A DNA stretch of 64,000 nt from an uncultured Prevotellaceae bacterium (lineage in GTDB: Bacteria > Bacteroidota > Bacteroidia > Bacteroidales > Bacteroidaceae), in NCBI GenBank assembly GCA_949299545.1, contig CASGAM010000023.1, positions 124,001-188,000 on the forward strand, written 5' to 3'. Shown one piece after another: positions 43,135 to 53,745 of this stretch. Position 1 is the first letter of the stretch. Every line of letters begins with the position of its first letter. A program made the position numbers and the translations under genes. The notes under the pieces were generated by a model. The model had not been told where the DNA came from and made no database searches. It saw only the letters and a list, made by a program, of their open reading frames with translations.

Positions 43135-44507
43135 CTTTTCTTTAATATATCAGCAATAACCGAAGCGTAAACATCAATATCACCCGCACCTAAAATTATA
43201 AATACATCTGCATCCGATGCTTTTACAACGTCCGGTATTTCTTCTTTATGACATAAAACTTTTTTCACACCCGGAGCAAGCCTATCGTATATCAGCCTGG
43301 AAGAAACTCCAGGAATAGGTTTCTCGCGAGCCGGATAAATATCCACAAGAGCCACCTCATCAAGCAAAGACAGACTTTCCGCAAAATCTTTATAGAAATC
43401 CCTAGTACGCGTGTAAAGATGAGGCTGAAAAATAGCCATTATCCTTTTACTGGAATAAAGTTCTTTAATGGATTTGACACTTTGAAAAATCTCGGCAGGA
43501 TGATGAGCATAATCAACCAATAAAGCCACTTCAGAAGTTTTAAGCTTAAAATCAAACCGCCTATCGACTCCCATAAACGTAGCCATCGCTTTTCTCATTT
43601 CTTCAGAAGTTACACCACTAATTTGAGCCAAAGCCATTGCTGCAAGCCCGTTCTCAATATTAATACTGACAGGGACGCCTAACTGAATATCCTTAACAGA
43701 ACCTAACGGAGACACAAAATCAAAGAATATCTCACCGTTACCGATGCGAATATTTTCTGCATGAAAATCTCCCGTCACTTGTCCGTACGTATAAATTGTC
43801 ACTCCACCGCGAACAGCCGGTTGCAATTCCAAGCCTTCATGAATTATCAAATATCCGTCATTTCTTATCAATGAAGTATATTTCCGAAAACTTTCAAGGT
43901 AAGCTTCCTTTGTTCCATAGATGTCAAGATGATCCGCGTCTGTAGCCGTTATAACAGAAGCGTAAGGAGTAAGCCAATGAAAGGAACGATCAAACTCATC
44001 AGCTTCCACTACTATATAGTCACTTTTATCTGATAGGATGTAGTTAGTCCCATAATTCTTAGTTATTCCACCAAGGAAAGCATTACAACCGACATGGCTC
44101 TCATGAAGAATATGTGCCACCATTGACGACGTCGTCGTCTTTCCATGAGTTCCCGCAACACATAATCCTTTACCGGCACGTGTCAGTGTCCCTAACACCT
44201 GCGCACGCTTCTCGACCTCAAATCCTTGTTCTTTGAAAAAACACAATTCCGCATGGTCTTCAGGGATCGCAGGAGTATAAACCACCAAAGTTTCTGTTTT
44301 TCTCTTAAAATTATCAGGGATAGTCTCTACACAATCTTCATAATGAATCCAAGCTCCTTCGTAACGCAGTTTTTCCGTCAGTTCACTTTCAATTCGGTCA
44401 TACCCACCAACAGATATGCCCTTACATAGGAAATAACGTGCAATAGCACTCATCCCAATACCTCCGATACCTATGAAATAAACAGACCTTATACTACTGA
44501 AATCCAT
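43128..44507 (-). CDS. murC: UDP-N-acetylmuramate-L-alanine ligase MurC
   Basis: A 459-residue Mur ligase that adds L-Ala to UDP-MurNAc. The N-terminal Rossmann motif is FIGIGGIGMSAIA (about residues 11-23), the ATP loop is GTHGKTTTSSM (about 118-128), and the Mur ligase signatures VVEADEFDRSF and LLVDYAHHPAEI are present. The C-terminal domain has AIFQPHLYTRT. The MurC-type AHHP wording separates it from MurD/E/F. It overlaps murG by one base and ftsQ by 7. Confidence 0.97.
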   Translation of the reverse strand: MDFSSIRSVYFIGIGGIGMSAIARYFLCKGISVGGYDRIESELTEKLRYEGAWIHYEDCVETIPDNFKRKTETLVVYTPAIPEDHAELCFFKEQGFEVEKRAQVLGTLTRAGKGLCVAGTHGKTTTSSMVAHILHESHVGCNAFLGGITKNYGTNYILSDKSDYIVVEADEFDRSFHWLTPYASVITATDADHLDIYGTKEAYLESFRKYTSLIRNDGYLIIHEGLELQPAVRGGVTIYTYGQVTGDFHAENIRIGNGEIFFDFVSPLGSVKDIQLGVPVSINIENGLAAMALAQISGVTSEEMRKAMATFMGVDRRFDFKLKTSEVALLVDYAHHPAEIFQSVKSIKELYSSKRIMAIFQPHLYTRTRDFYKDFAESLSLLDEVALVDIYPAREKPIPGVSSRLIYDRLAPGVKKVLCHKEEIPDVVKASDADVFIILGAGDIDVYASVIADILKKRC

Positions 44508-45637
44508 TATGATTTCCTCCTTTCCTTATAAATAACAGCCAATTTATACACTTCATTTGCGATGCGGTCAGCGGAATCTTCAATCGCAAGCGCAGATATA
44601 TGCTGGCTCAAAGCAGATAAAGCCTCAACATCCTTGACTGTATCAATAGCCAAAGGGATCATTTGTCGTATGGCGTCATCATCTTTTACATATAAAGCGG
44701 CATTTTTATCAACCAACGCTAAAGCATTTTTTGTCTGATGATCTTCGGCGACATTGGGAGATGGCACCAAAACAGAAGGTTTTGCCAGCAGACACAATTC
44801 AGAGATACTGCTCGCTCCGGCCCTCGAAATTACAAGATCAGCGGCAGCATATGCCTCAGCCATTTTTCCAATAAAATCCGTCACATACAAATTTTCAGGT
44901 TTTCCTTTTTTATTCAAACGCGCTTGTATCTCCTTGTAATAATAACCTCCGGTCTGCCATATAAACTGAACATTGGAATCATTTATCAACGAAAGGTTTT
45001 CCAACACACTTTCATTAATAGTACGTGCCCCAAGACTCCCACCGATAATGAGAATCGTTTTTTTATCAGGCAAAAGGCCGAACGCAGTCAAGATCTCAGC
45101 ACGCGATTTCTTACAACTGCGCAGATTCTGCCTTACGGGGTTACCCGTTAATATAATCTTCTCTTTTGGGAAAAAACGTTCCATGCCATCGTATGCCACA
45201 CATATTTTATCCGCACCTTTTGCCAGTAATTTGTTTGTCACACCTGCATAAGAGTTCTGTTCCTGAATTAAAGTAGGAATACCCATTTCAGCAGCAACAT
45301 TCAATGTAGGGCCACTTGCATAGCCTCCTACACCAACAGCCACCATAGGCTTGAACTCCCGGATAATCTTCTTCGCCAGACGTCGGCTCTTCCATATTTT
45401 ATAAAGCACCGCAACATTCCTTAACAAATGCTTTCTGTCAAAACCTGAAATTGGCAAGGCCTTGATACGATAACCTGCCGCAGGAACACGCTGCATTTCC
45501 ATACGTCCTTCCGCTCCAACAAACAGAATTTCCGCCTCCGGATGTTGCAGTCTGATAGCATTTGCAATAGAAATTGCCGGAAAAATATGCCCTCCGGTAC
45601 CGCCTCCACTTACAATGACCCTTAACGCCTCTTCCAT
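44507..45637 (-). CDS. murG: lipid II glycosyltransferase MurG
   Basis: About 376 residues from the ATG at 45637. An upstream in-frame TTG at 45658 would lie within a promoter-like element. MurG transfers GlcNAc to lipid I on the cytoplasmic face of the inner membrane. Key motifs: the glycine-rich loop SGGGTGGHIFPA, the second loop VGVGGYASGP, LIQEQNSYAGVTNK, and the donor-binding GGSLGARTINE and ISRAGASSISEL. An 87-base gap separates it from ftsW, unlike the tight spacing elsewhere in the cluster. Confidence 0.97.
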   Translation of the reverse strand: MEEALRVIVSGGGTGGHIFPAISIANAIRLQHPEAEILFVGAEGRMEMQRVPAAGYRIKALPISGFDRKHLLRNVAVLYKIWKSRRLAKKIIREFKPMVAVGVGGYASGPTLNVAAEMGIPTLIQEQNSYAGVTNKLLAKGADKICVAYDGMERFFPKEKIILTGNPVRQNLRSCKKSRAEILTAFGLLPDKKTILIIGGSLGARTINESVLENLSLINDSNVQFIWQTGGYYYKEIQARLNKKGKPENLYVTDFIGKMAEAYAAADLVISRAGASSISELCLLAKPSVLVPSPNVAEDHQTKNALALVDKNAALYVKDDDAIRQMIPLAIDTVKDVEALSALSQHISALAIEDSADRIANEVYKLAVIYKERRKS

Positions 45638-45655
45638 AAAAATGTATTTTGTCAG

Positions 45656-45663
45656 CAAAAGTA
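45656..45663 (-). promoter_or_regulatory. possible internal promoter before murG
   Basis: Reads TACTTTTG on the minus strand (TAnnTTTG) in the only sizeable gap within the dcw cluster (ftsW-murG). It would give a leader of about 13 bases before the ATG at 45637 and lets murG to yqeY be transcribed separately. Confidence 0.35.
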
Positions 45664-45724
45664 GTAATAAATCTTTTATTATTGGCTATTTCCCTTGATT
45701 TTATTTTATTTAACCTCATCTGGA

Positions 45725-46954
45725 TTAATTCATTTCCGCAGATTCTTGTACTACAACATTTTCATTGTCCACACGTTTCTTTGCCGAACGACTCACACTT
45801 AAAATAATACCAATATACGCACAATTAATCATCGTTGAGGTTCCTCCCTTGCTAATCAAAGGCAATGGCTGTCCTGTCACAGGAAATACGTCAACGGCAA
45901 CAGCCATATTTATCATTGCCTGAACAACCAGCATAAGTGCCAATCCCATCACTAAAAACGCCGGAAAGTTCCGCTCACACCGTCCTGCAATACGAGCAGC
46001 TCGAAACAACAAGACAATATACAAAAACATTACGAAAGTCCCCCCTAACAACCCTAACTCTTCTATAACTATGGCGTATATAAAATCAGAAAAAGACTGT
46101 GGAAGAAAATCCCTCGCCACAGAATTTCCAGGGCCTTTACCTATAATATTACAAGTTGCAATGGCAATTCTGGCATGCGTAACCTGAGGATTTTCTGATA
46201 TATCATAATCAACAGGATTCTCAGGCAAGCCATGACTTTCATTAACACGTCCCGCCCATGTTTCAACACGATGCAGCAACGGAAGTTTTCCGATGGTCTG
46301 CAACGTGTCATCCGAAGCAAATTTTAAGAAAGAAAAAAATATTCCTCCAACAATGACAATAATTGCAATCAAACCGCTCAACTGTTTCCATGGTATACCT
46401 CCTACAAACATCATCAGTATGATGACAAAAAAAGTCATAGCAGCTGTAGAGAAATTTTCAGGAGCTATGAGTAAACATATACCGCCAGCTATGATTAATA
46501 TAAAATTAAAAGCCCGCTTACTTGCTCCATGCTCATTGCGCATACTTGAAAGAATCATAGCCGTCGTCGTAACAAGAACCCCTTTAGCCAACTCCGATGG
46601 TTGAAAGGTGATGCCTGCAACTTCAAACCATCGACTGGCATTATTTACTTTTTCAGTAAACATTGTTGCAACCAACAACAGAACGGAAATCGGCAATCCT
46701 ATTACGGGAATCAATTTAAAAAAGCGACAATGTATCTTATGTATGAGAACAGTTGCTATTACGCCTACCAACAAATAGGAAGCATGTTGTACAATCGGAC
46801 GCCAATACTGTCCCGTTTTATAACTCATATTACTGGACGCACTGTAAACCTCAATAATTGAAATGACACACAAAAAGAACAATATCATCCAAACGACCTT
46901 GTCCCCCTCAAAAAGTCGCCACTTCTTGATCCGATTAACAGATAAACTCACCAT
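45725..46954 (-). CDS. ftsW: septal peptidoglycan polymerase FtsW (SEDS family)
   Basis: A 409-residue polytopic protein with about ten membrane helices. SEDS-family landmarks include ASRWFEVAGITFQPSELAKG (about residues 101-120), FSDFIYAIVIEELGLLGG and VTGQPLPLISKGGTSTMINC. With FtsI it forms the septal glycan polymerase-crosslinking pair. A charged C-terminal tail (RSAKKRVDNENVVVQESAEM) is cytoplasmic. It lies 3 bases after murD. Confidence 0.96.
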   Translation of the reverse strand: MVSLSVNRIKKWRLFEGDKVVWMILFFLCVISIIEVYSASSNMSYKTGQYWRPIVQHASYLLVGVIATVLIHKIHCRFFKLIPVIGLPISVLLLVATMFTEKVNNASRWFEVAGITFQPSELAKGVLVTTTAMILSSMRNEHGASKRAFNFILIIAGGICLLIAPENFSTAAMTFFVIILMMFVGGIPWKQLSGLIAIIVIVGGIFFSFLKFASDDTLQTIGKLPLLHRVETWAGRVNESHGLPENPVDYDISENPQVTHARIAIATCNIIGKGPGNSVARDFLPQSFSDFIYAIVIEELGLLGGTFVMFLYIVLLFRAARIAGRCERNFPAFLVMGLALMLVVQAMINMAVAVDVFPVTGQPLPLISKGGTSTMINCAYIGIILSVSRSAKKRVDNENVVVQESAEMN

Positions 46955-46957
46955 ATT

Positions 46958-48292
46958 TTATAAAGAACTAACAAATGACTTAAACTGCTCACCCCTATCT
47001 TCCATACTTTTAAACAAGTCAAAACTGGCGCAACAGGGACTTAATAAGACAGTATCACCTGGCTTGGCAAAACGATAGCATGCCTCCACACAATCTTTCA
47101 TACTGTGTGTATCCGCTATCGGAATACCAAAGCCATCAAAAAATTGATGCAGCTTCGCATTATCCGCTCCCAAGAACACCAATGCACGACATTTCTTCTT
47201 TACAAGTTCTTCTATTTCACGATAATCATTCCCTTTATCTTTTCCGCCAATAATCAACACTGTGGGGCTCGTCATGCTTTCTAAAGCATACCAACAGGCA
47301 TCTACATTCGTCGCCTTTGAATCGTTAATATAATCAACTCCTTTCACCCGAGCAACTTTCTCCAACCGATGTTCTACCCCTTGAAAATCGCTCAGGCTTT
47401 GACGAATGACTTCATTCTTTATTCCAGCCAAATCTGCGGTAATGCCGGCAGCTAAAGAATTATACATGTTATGCTTACCGTTCAACGCCAACGACTCTTG
47501 TTCCATATTAAAAGGAGTAGGATATTCCAAAACATACTGTCCGTCTGCAATATAACCAATCATTCCTTCTTTCTTTATTATAGAGAAAGGGCACATCTTA
47601 GCCTTTATCCCATACTTCTTGAGTTCTTTCTGAATTACTGGATCATCATTCCAATAAACAAAAGCATCCTCTTCTTTTTGGTTTTGCAAAATCCTCATCT
47701 TAGCGTCTATATAATTTTGCATATTATAATCATAACGGTCCAAATGATCCGGCGTAATATTCAAGAGAACAGCGATATTTGCCCTGAACTCATACATATT
47801 GTCCAACTGGAAACTGCTCAATTCTATCACATAATAATCATAATTTTCTTCCGCAACTTGCAAAGCGAGGCTGCGGCCTATGTTGCCGGCCAAACCTACA
47901 TTGTAACCGGCTGCTTTAAATATATGATATATCAACGATGTAGTAGTTGTCTTCCCATTGCTACCCGTTATACAAATCATTTTGGCATTCGTATAACGAC
48001 CCGCAAACTCTATCTCTGAAATAATAGGAATACCCCTTTCCTTTATTTTCTGCACCATCGGAGCATTATCAGGTATGCCAGGACTTTTAACAATTTCATC
48101 TGCATTCAGTATTAGATCTTCTGTATGTCGCCCTTCTTCCCACGCAATACCATACCTATCCAACATCTCTGTATAATGCGGCTTGATTTTGCCCATATCG
48201 GAAACAAATACATCAAATCCTTTCTTACTTGCTAATACGGCCGCCCCGACCCCGCTTTCAGCCGCTCCAAGTGCAACAATTCTTTTTTTCAT
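46958..48292 (-). CDS. murD: UDP-N-acetylmuramoyl-L-alanine-D-glutamate ligase MurD
   Basis: A 444-residue Mur ligase adding D-Glu. The N-terminal Rossmann segment is ALGAAESGVGAAVLA, the early KSPGIPDNAPMV is typical of MurD, the ATP loop is GSNGKTTTTSLI (about 110-121), and YVIELSSFQLD and YINDSKATNVDA are the MurD signatures. The C-terminal ILIGGKDKGNDY also fits. Placed between mraY and ftsW, as in the classical cluster. Confidence 0.97.
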   Translation of the reverse strand: MKKRIVALGAAESGVGAAVLASKKGFDVFVSDMGKIKPHYTEMLDRYGIAWEEGRHTEDLILNADEIVKSPGIPDNAPMVQKIKERGIPIISEIEFAGRYTNAKMICITGSNGKTTTTSLIYHIFKAAGYNVGLAGNIGRSLALQVAEENYDYYVIELSSFQLDNMYEFRANIAVLLNITPDHLDRYDYNMQNYIDAKMRILQNQKEEDAFVYWNDDPVIQKELKKYGIKAKMCPFSIIKKEGMIGYIADGQYVLEYPTPFNMEQESLALNGKHNMYNSLAAGITADLAGIKNEVIRQSLSDFQGVEHRLEKVARVKGVDYINDSKATNVDACWYALESMTSPTVLIIGGKDKGNDYREIEELVKKKCRALVFLGADNAKLHQFFDGFGIPIADTHSMKDCVEACYRFAKPGDTVLLSPCCASFDLFKSMEDRGEQFKSFVSSL

Positions 48293-48325
48293 ATATCTGT
48301 ATTTATTTAGAATATAAAAAAATAT

Positions 48326-49591
48326 CTACCTAACCTTTAATGTTATGATGGACATCGCCACCAATATAATGGTAACAATCCAGAAACGGACTGTAACTTT
48401 AGACTCCAACCAACATCCTTTTGGCCAGTTAAACAACACCTTTATGTCAGGTGCCAACTGACCAGGACGGACACGGAACGCATCATGAATAGGCGCACGT
48501 TTGAACACACGTAATTTCAAACCACGTTTATTTCCCCACTTTGCATAATTAACCTGAAAAATCACGCTCAGACTCTCTGCCAGAAATACGAAACACATCA
48601 GCGGAATAAGTAACTCCTTATGAATAATTATAGCTGTAACAGCTATAATCCCACCTATCGCCAAACTGCCCGTGTCCCCCATGAAAACCTGTGCAGGATA
48701 AGCGTTATACCACAAAAAACCAATCAAAGCCCCAACAAATGCACAAATAAAGATAACCAACTCTTCTGAACCCGGAATATACATGATATTCAAATAGCTG
48801 GCAAATTCTATATGACTTGAGACATAAGCAAAAACCCCCAATCCCAAGCCAATAACCGCAGAATTTCCCGCTGCCATACCGTCCATACCATCGTTAAGGT
48901 TTGAACCGTTTGACACGGCAACAACCACAAATGTCGTCATCATAACAAACAACAACCAACCGGCCGCCCTCTTATATTTACCACAGAAACTCATGATTTC
49001 TGCATAATCTAAATTATTATTCTTAACAAACGGAATAGTCGTAATGGTTGATTTTACCTTCTCGCTTTTATGTACCACTTCTTCAGCCTGCCCGTTTCTT
49101 TCCATCATGACATTTTCGCGGATAACGGCATCCGGACTCAGCCACAAAGTCAACCCAACGAACAATCCCAAGAATGTCTGCCCTATTAATTTATAAATAG
49201 GTCGAAGACCATCCTTATTGACTTTCATCTTTATATAATCATCCAAAAAGCCTAAAGCGCCAAGCCATACAGTTGTCACCAGCATCAATATCATGTAAAT
49301 ATTGCGCAGCCTGCCGAAAAGCAAACACGGCACAATGATGGAAACTAATATAATGATACCTCCCATAGTCGGTACACCTTTTTTTTCAACGCCATAAGGA
49401 TCTATCGTCTTATCACGCTGTGTCTCACTGATTTGATGCCTTTTCATCCAACGAATAAAGTAACCACCAAACCATGCGGAGATAATTAGCGACAAAATCA
49501 ACGTCAACAAAGAACGGAAAGAGATATAAGTCCACATATGTGAACCCGGAATACCAAACTCTCCCAAATACCTGAACAAATAGTACAACAT
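48326..49591 (-). CDS. mraY: phospho-MurNAc-pentapeptide translocase MraY
   Basis: A 421-residue membrane enzyme with about ten helices that makes lipid I on undecaprenyl phosphate. Motifs: KKGVPTMGGIIIL (about residues 70-82), the catalytic LGFLDDYIK, NGSNLNDGMDGMAAG (Mg2+ site) and FMGDTGSLAIGG. The protein is about 60 residues longer than E. coli MraY because of a hydrophilic insertion (about residues 150-200, VMMERNGQAEEVVHKSEKVK), which is usual in Bacteroidetes. Confidence 0.98.
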   Translation of the reverse strand: MLYYLFRYLGEFGIPGSHMWTYISFRSLLTLILSLIISAWFGGYFIRWMKRHQISETQRDKTIDPYGVEKKGVPTMGGIIILVSIIVPCLLFGRLRNIYMILMLVTTVWLGALGFLDDYIKMKVNKDGLRPIYKLIGQTFLGLFVGLTLWLSPDAVIRENVMMERNGQAEEVVHKSEKVKSTITTIPFVKNNNLDYAEIMSFCGKYKRAAGWLLFVMMTTFVVVAVSNGSNLNDGMDGMAAGNSAVIGLGLGVFAYVSSHIEFASYLNIMYIPGSEELVIFICAFVGALIGFLWYNAYPAQVFMGDTGSLAIGGIIAVTAIIIHKELLIPLMCFVFLAESLSVIFQVNYAKWGNKRGLKLRVFKRAPIHDAFRVRPGQLAPDIKVLFNWPKGCWLESKVTVRFWIVTIILVAMSIITLKVR

Positions 49592-49600
49592 AATCTGAAA

Positions 49601-51052
49601 TTAAATGCAGAATATTTCTTTTATCACCTCGTGGTCATCAAAATGGTACTTCACACCTTTTATTTCCTGATAATTCTCATGTCCTTTTCCGGCTACCACG
49701 ACAACGTCACAGGGATGTGCCATGACGCAAGCCGTACGGATAGCCTCTTTACGGTCAACAATGGAAAGCACCTTGCGCATCTGTTCAGCATCCAAGCCGG
49801 CCATCATATCATTGATAATATCCTGTGGCTCTTCAAAACGTGGGTTATCACTCGTTATCACTACACGGTCACTCCATTTTACCGCCTCTTGTGCCATCAA
49901 CGGGCGCTTCCCTTTGTCCCGGTTTCCACCAGCACCGCAAACTGTAATAAGTTCTCCTTTATTTCCCAATATTTCACGCACGGTAGAAAGAACATTCTCC
50001 AATGCATCCGGAGTGTGGGCATAATCCACTATCGCTGTTATACCATCATTTGAACGAATTGTTTCGAAACGCCCGTTTACTGGGCGCAACAAACTCATCT
50101 TCACAAGAACATCTTCCGGAATCTTGCCCAACATTAAGGCTGCGCCATAAACAGCCAGCAGATTATATACATTGAAACGGCCTATAAAAGGCACACCTAC
50201 CACCCAACCATTTATATCCATGGACATACCTTCAAAAGATTCTTCAACTACCTTTGCCTTAAAATCAGCCATGGCACGTAATGAATAAGTCTTTACAGTG
50301 GCTTTTGTGTTTTGAACCATAACCATGCCATTCCGGTCATCGATATTAGTTATGACAAAGGCGTCCTTTGGCAGTTGATCAAAAAAAGCTTTTTTGGCAT
50401 CCCGATAACTCTCAAATGTTTTATGATAATCCAAATGGTCGCGCGTCAGGTTTGTAAATATACCTCCTGCAAACTTCAAACCTGCTATACGTTTCTGAGC
50501 TACTGCATGCGAACTGACTTCCATAAATGCATATTTACATCCTTCATCCGCCATCCTGCCCAAAAGTTTGTTTAATGTGATAGGATCGGGCGTGGTATGT
50601 TCTGCAGGAATCGCCTCATCATCAATATAATTACAAACAGTAGAGCAAAGGCCACATTTATAACCAAATGCCCGAAACAGATAATACAACAAAGTTGCAA
50701 CAGTTGTTTTCCCATTGGTACCAGTCACCCCTACCAATTGCAATTTTGAGGTCGGATTACCATAAAACACCGTCGCGATTTCACCCACAACTCCTTCAGA
50801 ATCCTTAACTTCAATATAAGTCACACTTTCAGCCCTTCGCTCCGGTATCTGCTGGCAAACGATGGCAACAGCGCCTTTTTCAACTGCATTTTGGATATAT
50901 AGATGTCCGTCAGACTGTGTTCCTTTCACTGCAACAAACAAATCTCCTGCGCCCACCTTTCGCGAGTCTATATTCACACCCTCGATCTCCTTATCCGTTA
51001 TCCCGATAACTTTCACGGGACGGAAAGCCTTTAACAACTCATTTAGATTCAT
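49601..51052 (-). CDS. murE: UDP-MurNAc-tripeptide synthetase MurE (meso-diaminopimelate type)
   Basis: A 483-residue Mur ligase adding the third amino acid. ATP loop [15 protein letters not shown] (about residues 108-122), [11 protein letters not shown] and [14 protein letters not shown] are present. The motif SDNPRFEEP contains DNPR, which in MurE recognises meso-diaminopimelate, so the stem peptide should be of the mDAP type. It lies 9 bases after ftsI and 9 before mraY. Confidence 0.97.
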   Translation of the reverse strand: MNLNELLKAFRPVKVIGITDKEIEGVNIDSRKVGAGDLFVAVKGTQSDGHLYIQNAVEKGAVAIVCQQIPERRAESVTYIEVKDSEGVVGEIATVFYGNPTSKLQLVGVTGTNGKTTVATLLYYLFRAFGYKCGLCSTVCNYIDDEAIPAEHTTPDPITLNKLLGRMADEGCKYAFMEVSSHAVAQKRIAGLKFAGGIFTNLTRDHLDYHKTFESYRDAKKAFFDQLPKDAFVITNIDDRNGMVMVQNTKATVKTYSLRAMADFKAKVVEESFEGMSMDINGWVVGVPFIGRFNVYNLLAVYGAALMLGKIPEDVLVKMSLLRPVNGRFETIRSNDGITAIVDYAHTPDALENVLSTVREILGNKGELITVCGAGGNRDKGKRPLMAQEAVKWSDRVVITSDNPRFEEPQDIINDMMAGLDAEQMRKVLSIVDRKEAIRTACVMAHPCDVVVVAGKGHENYQEIKGVKYHFDDHEVIKEIFCI

Positions 51053-51061
51053 ATCTATCTC

Positions 51062-53221
51062 CTATCTTTTCAATTTAATATGTATCACTGTCCCCTTATT
51101 AATCCTACTGTCAGGATAAACACTTTGCCAGAATACTGTTCCTTCCCCCTCAACCTTGATCTTCAGGCCACGGCTTTCAAGAAGAAACAGTGCATCCCGC
51201 AATCCCATTCCTCTCACATCCGGGACAATGCTTTCGGGAATTTTCTCTGATACCATGTTTACATTACTGCCACCATTAGTCGCTCGCCCCCAAAGCGTAG
51301 CCGTTTCAGAAGTATTCCAATCTTTACGATAAGGTATATGTAATTCATCCAGAATTTCCACTGCAGCCCCCATATTGCCATCCAACACATCCGGCACATA
51401 AACTGAATTGGAGTCAGACGCTTCTGCCACATCACGGTAAACACCCTTTGCCATCACGCTTTGCGCGATCTCACTGAAAACCGGACCGCACTGTCCACCG
51501 CCCGACGCAGGCAGACCATACTTCTGAATCGCGACAATACAACTATATTGAGGTTTTTCTGACGGAAAATAACCACAAAAACTAATTAAATATTTCATCC
51601 TACCCGAATGGTAGCCTCCGGCTCCCTGTGCCACCTGAGCCGTACCGGTTTTACCTGAAACCTTAAAATTCTTGTTGCCAGCGGCTTTCCCGAGCCCCTT
51701 ACTAACAACCAGTTCCAAAATTTCACGAATATCGTTCAAAGTAGTGGGCGAACAAATCTGCTCCCTCAAGACTTCCACAGGATACTCACGCACCATTTCT
51801 CCATTCTTACTTATGGCTTTCACAAATCGTGGTTTTACCATCTTGCCTTCGTTGGCTATCGCATTATAAAACGTCAAAGTCGCAATCGGAGGAATCTGTG
51901 TCTCATAACCGATACTCATCCACGGCAAGGCTGTTTTCGACCAGTTGCTCCTGTCCTCTTTTGGACGCCGCACACGAGGTTCACCACTCCCTACCAACGG
52001 TAGGTTTAAAGGAATACCTACTCCTTCTCGATATAATCCATCCACAAACTTCTCCGGCGCATCCGCATAATTTTCATCTATCAACCGGCTCACACCTATA
52101 TTAGAGGAATACATCAATACCTCCGGGACACTGATACGTGCATATCCCCCCCGACGCCAATTATGATCCTTCATGACGCGTCCATGCATCTCCCATTGCC
52201 CATTGCCAGTATCCACATAATCTTCCTTTTTAATCTTACCGTCCTCAAGAGCCACCATGATGGAAGCCGTCTTAAACGTCGAGCCCGGTTCCATCAAATC
52301 AGCAATCGCATTGTTCTTTATTTCCCGATAAACACCATCATTACATTTTGTCATGTTTACAATGGCCTTAACATCGCCGGTAGCCACTTCCATCAATACC
52401 GCTACACCTACTTCACCATTGATATTCTTCAACTGTTTCAACAACGCTTTTTCAGCTATGTCCTGCATAGAAACATCAATAGTCGTCACAATATCATATC
52501 CATCCTCTGGTGGCACATCTACAATGCTCAACCATTTATTACGCACCTTCGTACGGTGAGACAAACCTTCTTTTCCTCGTAAAATCGAGTCAAATGACAA
52601 TTCAAGACCATAGCGTGCCGAGTCCTTTCCGGCATATAAAGCCCCTAATGTCCTCGTCGCCAAAGATCCATATGGTTTTTTACGCTGGTTAAACTCTTCT
52701 GCATAAAAACCGCCCTTAAACGGACTTTCCTTAAACAACGGCAATTCTTTACAATCCTTATATTGGATATAAGAAATACGATTCCCATAAATCGCCCAAT
52801 GGCGACTTTTTTTCCGACGCCCTTTCTTCAAGCGGTCTTTAAAATAGCCGGCCGACTTATCTGGGAATATCCGATGAAGCCCTTCCGAAATACTGTCAAG
52901 TTTGTCTCTCAACATACTATCACGCCAAGCCTGCAATTCCGCTTTCACCTTAGGATCCTTGTCATAAGCCATAAAATCCATATAAATCTTATATTCCGGC
53001 AACGAACTAGCCATAATCTGCCCATCGGCAGAAAGAATGTTTCCACGCTTGGCTGGAATTGGCACATCCTCTTTAACCAGTTTTTTACTGACTTCAGTCC
53101 AATAATCGCTTTGAAACACCATCTGATATGCCGCATTACCGAGTATGTAAACTCCTCCCAACGTCATCAATATAATAATGACGAAATATCTCGGCATGAT
53201 ATTCTTATGATCGAAATTCAT
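51062..53221 (-). CDS. ftsI: septal transpeptidase FtsI (PBP3/SpoVD-like) with C-terminal PASTA domain
   Basis: A 719-residue class B penicillin-binding protein. An N-terminal membrane helix (YFVIIILMTLGGVYILGN, about residues 12-29) precedes the pedestal domain (PIPAKRGNILSADGQIMASS) and the transpeptidase domain. The active site motifs are STFK (Ser in EPGSTFKTA, about residue 317), SSN (MYSSNIGVS) and KTG (VSGKTGTAQVA). A PASTA domain occupies the end (about 655-719, VPDVRGMGLRDALFLLESRG). A terminal PASTA domain is known from SpoVD-type and Bacteroidetes FtsI proteins. Only 2 bases separate it from ftsL. Confidence 0.97.
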   Translation of the reverse strand: MNFDHKNIMPRYFVIIILMTLGGVYILGNAAYQMVFQSDYWTEVSKKLVKEDVPIPAKRGNILSADGQIMASSLPEYKIYMDFMAYDKDPKVKAELQAWRDSMLRDKLDSISEGLHRIFPDKSAGYFKDRLKKGRRKKSRHWAIYGNRISYIQYKDCKELPLFKESPFKGGFYAEEFNQRKKPYGSLATRTLGALYAGKDSARYGLELSFDSILRGKEGLSHRTKVRNKWLSIVDVPPEDGYDIVTTIDVSMQDIAEKALLKQLKNINGEVGVAVLMEVATGDVKAIVNMTKCNDGVYREIKNNAIADLMEPGSTFKTASIMVALEDGKIKKEDYVDTGNGQWEMHGRVMKDHNWRRGGYARISVPEVLMYSSNIGVSRLIDENYADAPEKFVDGLYREGVGIPLNLPLVGSGEPRVRRPKEDRSNWSKTALPWMSIGYETQIPPIATLTFYNAIANEGKMVKPRFVKAISKNGEMVREYPVEVLREQICSPTTLNDIREILELVVSKGLGKAAGNKNFKVSGKTGTAQVAQGAGGYHSGRMKYLISFCGYFPSEKPQYSCIVAIQKYGLPASGGGQCGPVFSEIAQSVMAKGVYRDVAEASDSNSVYVPDVLDGNMGAAVEILDELHIPYRKDWNTSETATLWGRATNGGSNVNMVSEKIPESIVPDVRGMGLRDALFLLESRGLKIKVEGEGTVFWQSVYPDSRINKGTVIHIKLKR

Positions 53222-53223
53222 TG

Positions 53224-53745
53224 CTACTTTTCCTTATATTTAATAATGAAAGGAGGCTCCTTCGGCAAGACCAATACACTGTCAGGCGTCTGTTTCAAAA
53301 ACGCCTCCACCTGGCTTTGACGCGTCTTAACAGTCAATTCCCCTGAACGTGTCAATGCACGATAGCGCACTTCCGTCAAATCAGTCTTTAGCTTCTCTAT
53401 TTCGATTATTTCCTGTTCTGCGGAATAACGATTAGTTATATACACGATGGATAGCACGACACATAAAACAATTACGCCCATTTGCCGTCTCAGCCAACCA
53501 TTCATAAAAATGTCACCGCCCAAGATTTCACGCAACGAAACATTACCGCGGGTCACTTCAACACCCTCCGATCGGGTAAACTCCTTTATTGAAGCCAGCC
53601 CCGACTCCACCGTATCTCCTTCACGATCTTCTGCCGCAAAAAATTCCGCGGCATCTCCCAATACAGTTTCGCTTTCAACCGCCCCACCCGGTTCCACATC
53701 TTCTAAACCATGCTTTTTATGTTTGAAAAGCCCTTTCAAGTTCAT
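53224..53745 (-). CDS. ftsL: FtsL-like division protein
   Basis: A 173-residue bitopic protein. An acidic cytoplasmic region of about 85 residues precedes one membrane helix (MGVIVLCVVLSIVYITN, about 88-104) and a coiled-coil periplasmic part (QEIIEIEKLKTDLTEVRYRA). Sequence similarity to proteobacterial FtsL is minimal; the call rests on topology and position between rsmH and ftsI. The long cytoplasmic extension is typical of Bacteroidetes versions. It overlaps rsmH by 4 bases (ATGA). Confidence 0.85.
   Translation of the reverse strand: MNLKGLFKHKKHGLEDVEPGGAVESETVLGDAAEFFAAEDREGDTVESGLASIKEFTRSEGVEVTRGNVSLREILGGDIFMNGWLRRQMGVIVLCVVLSIVYITNRYSAEQEIIEIEKLKTDLTEVRYRALTRSGELTVKTRQSQVEAFLKQTPDSVLVLPKEPPFIIKYKEK

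Noticed and set aside
53742-53745. Frameshift between rsmH and ftsL
   Set aside because: The overlap is a plain ATGA stop/start junction; both products have complete ends.
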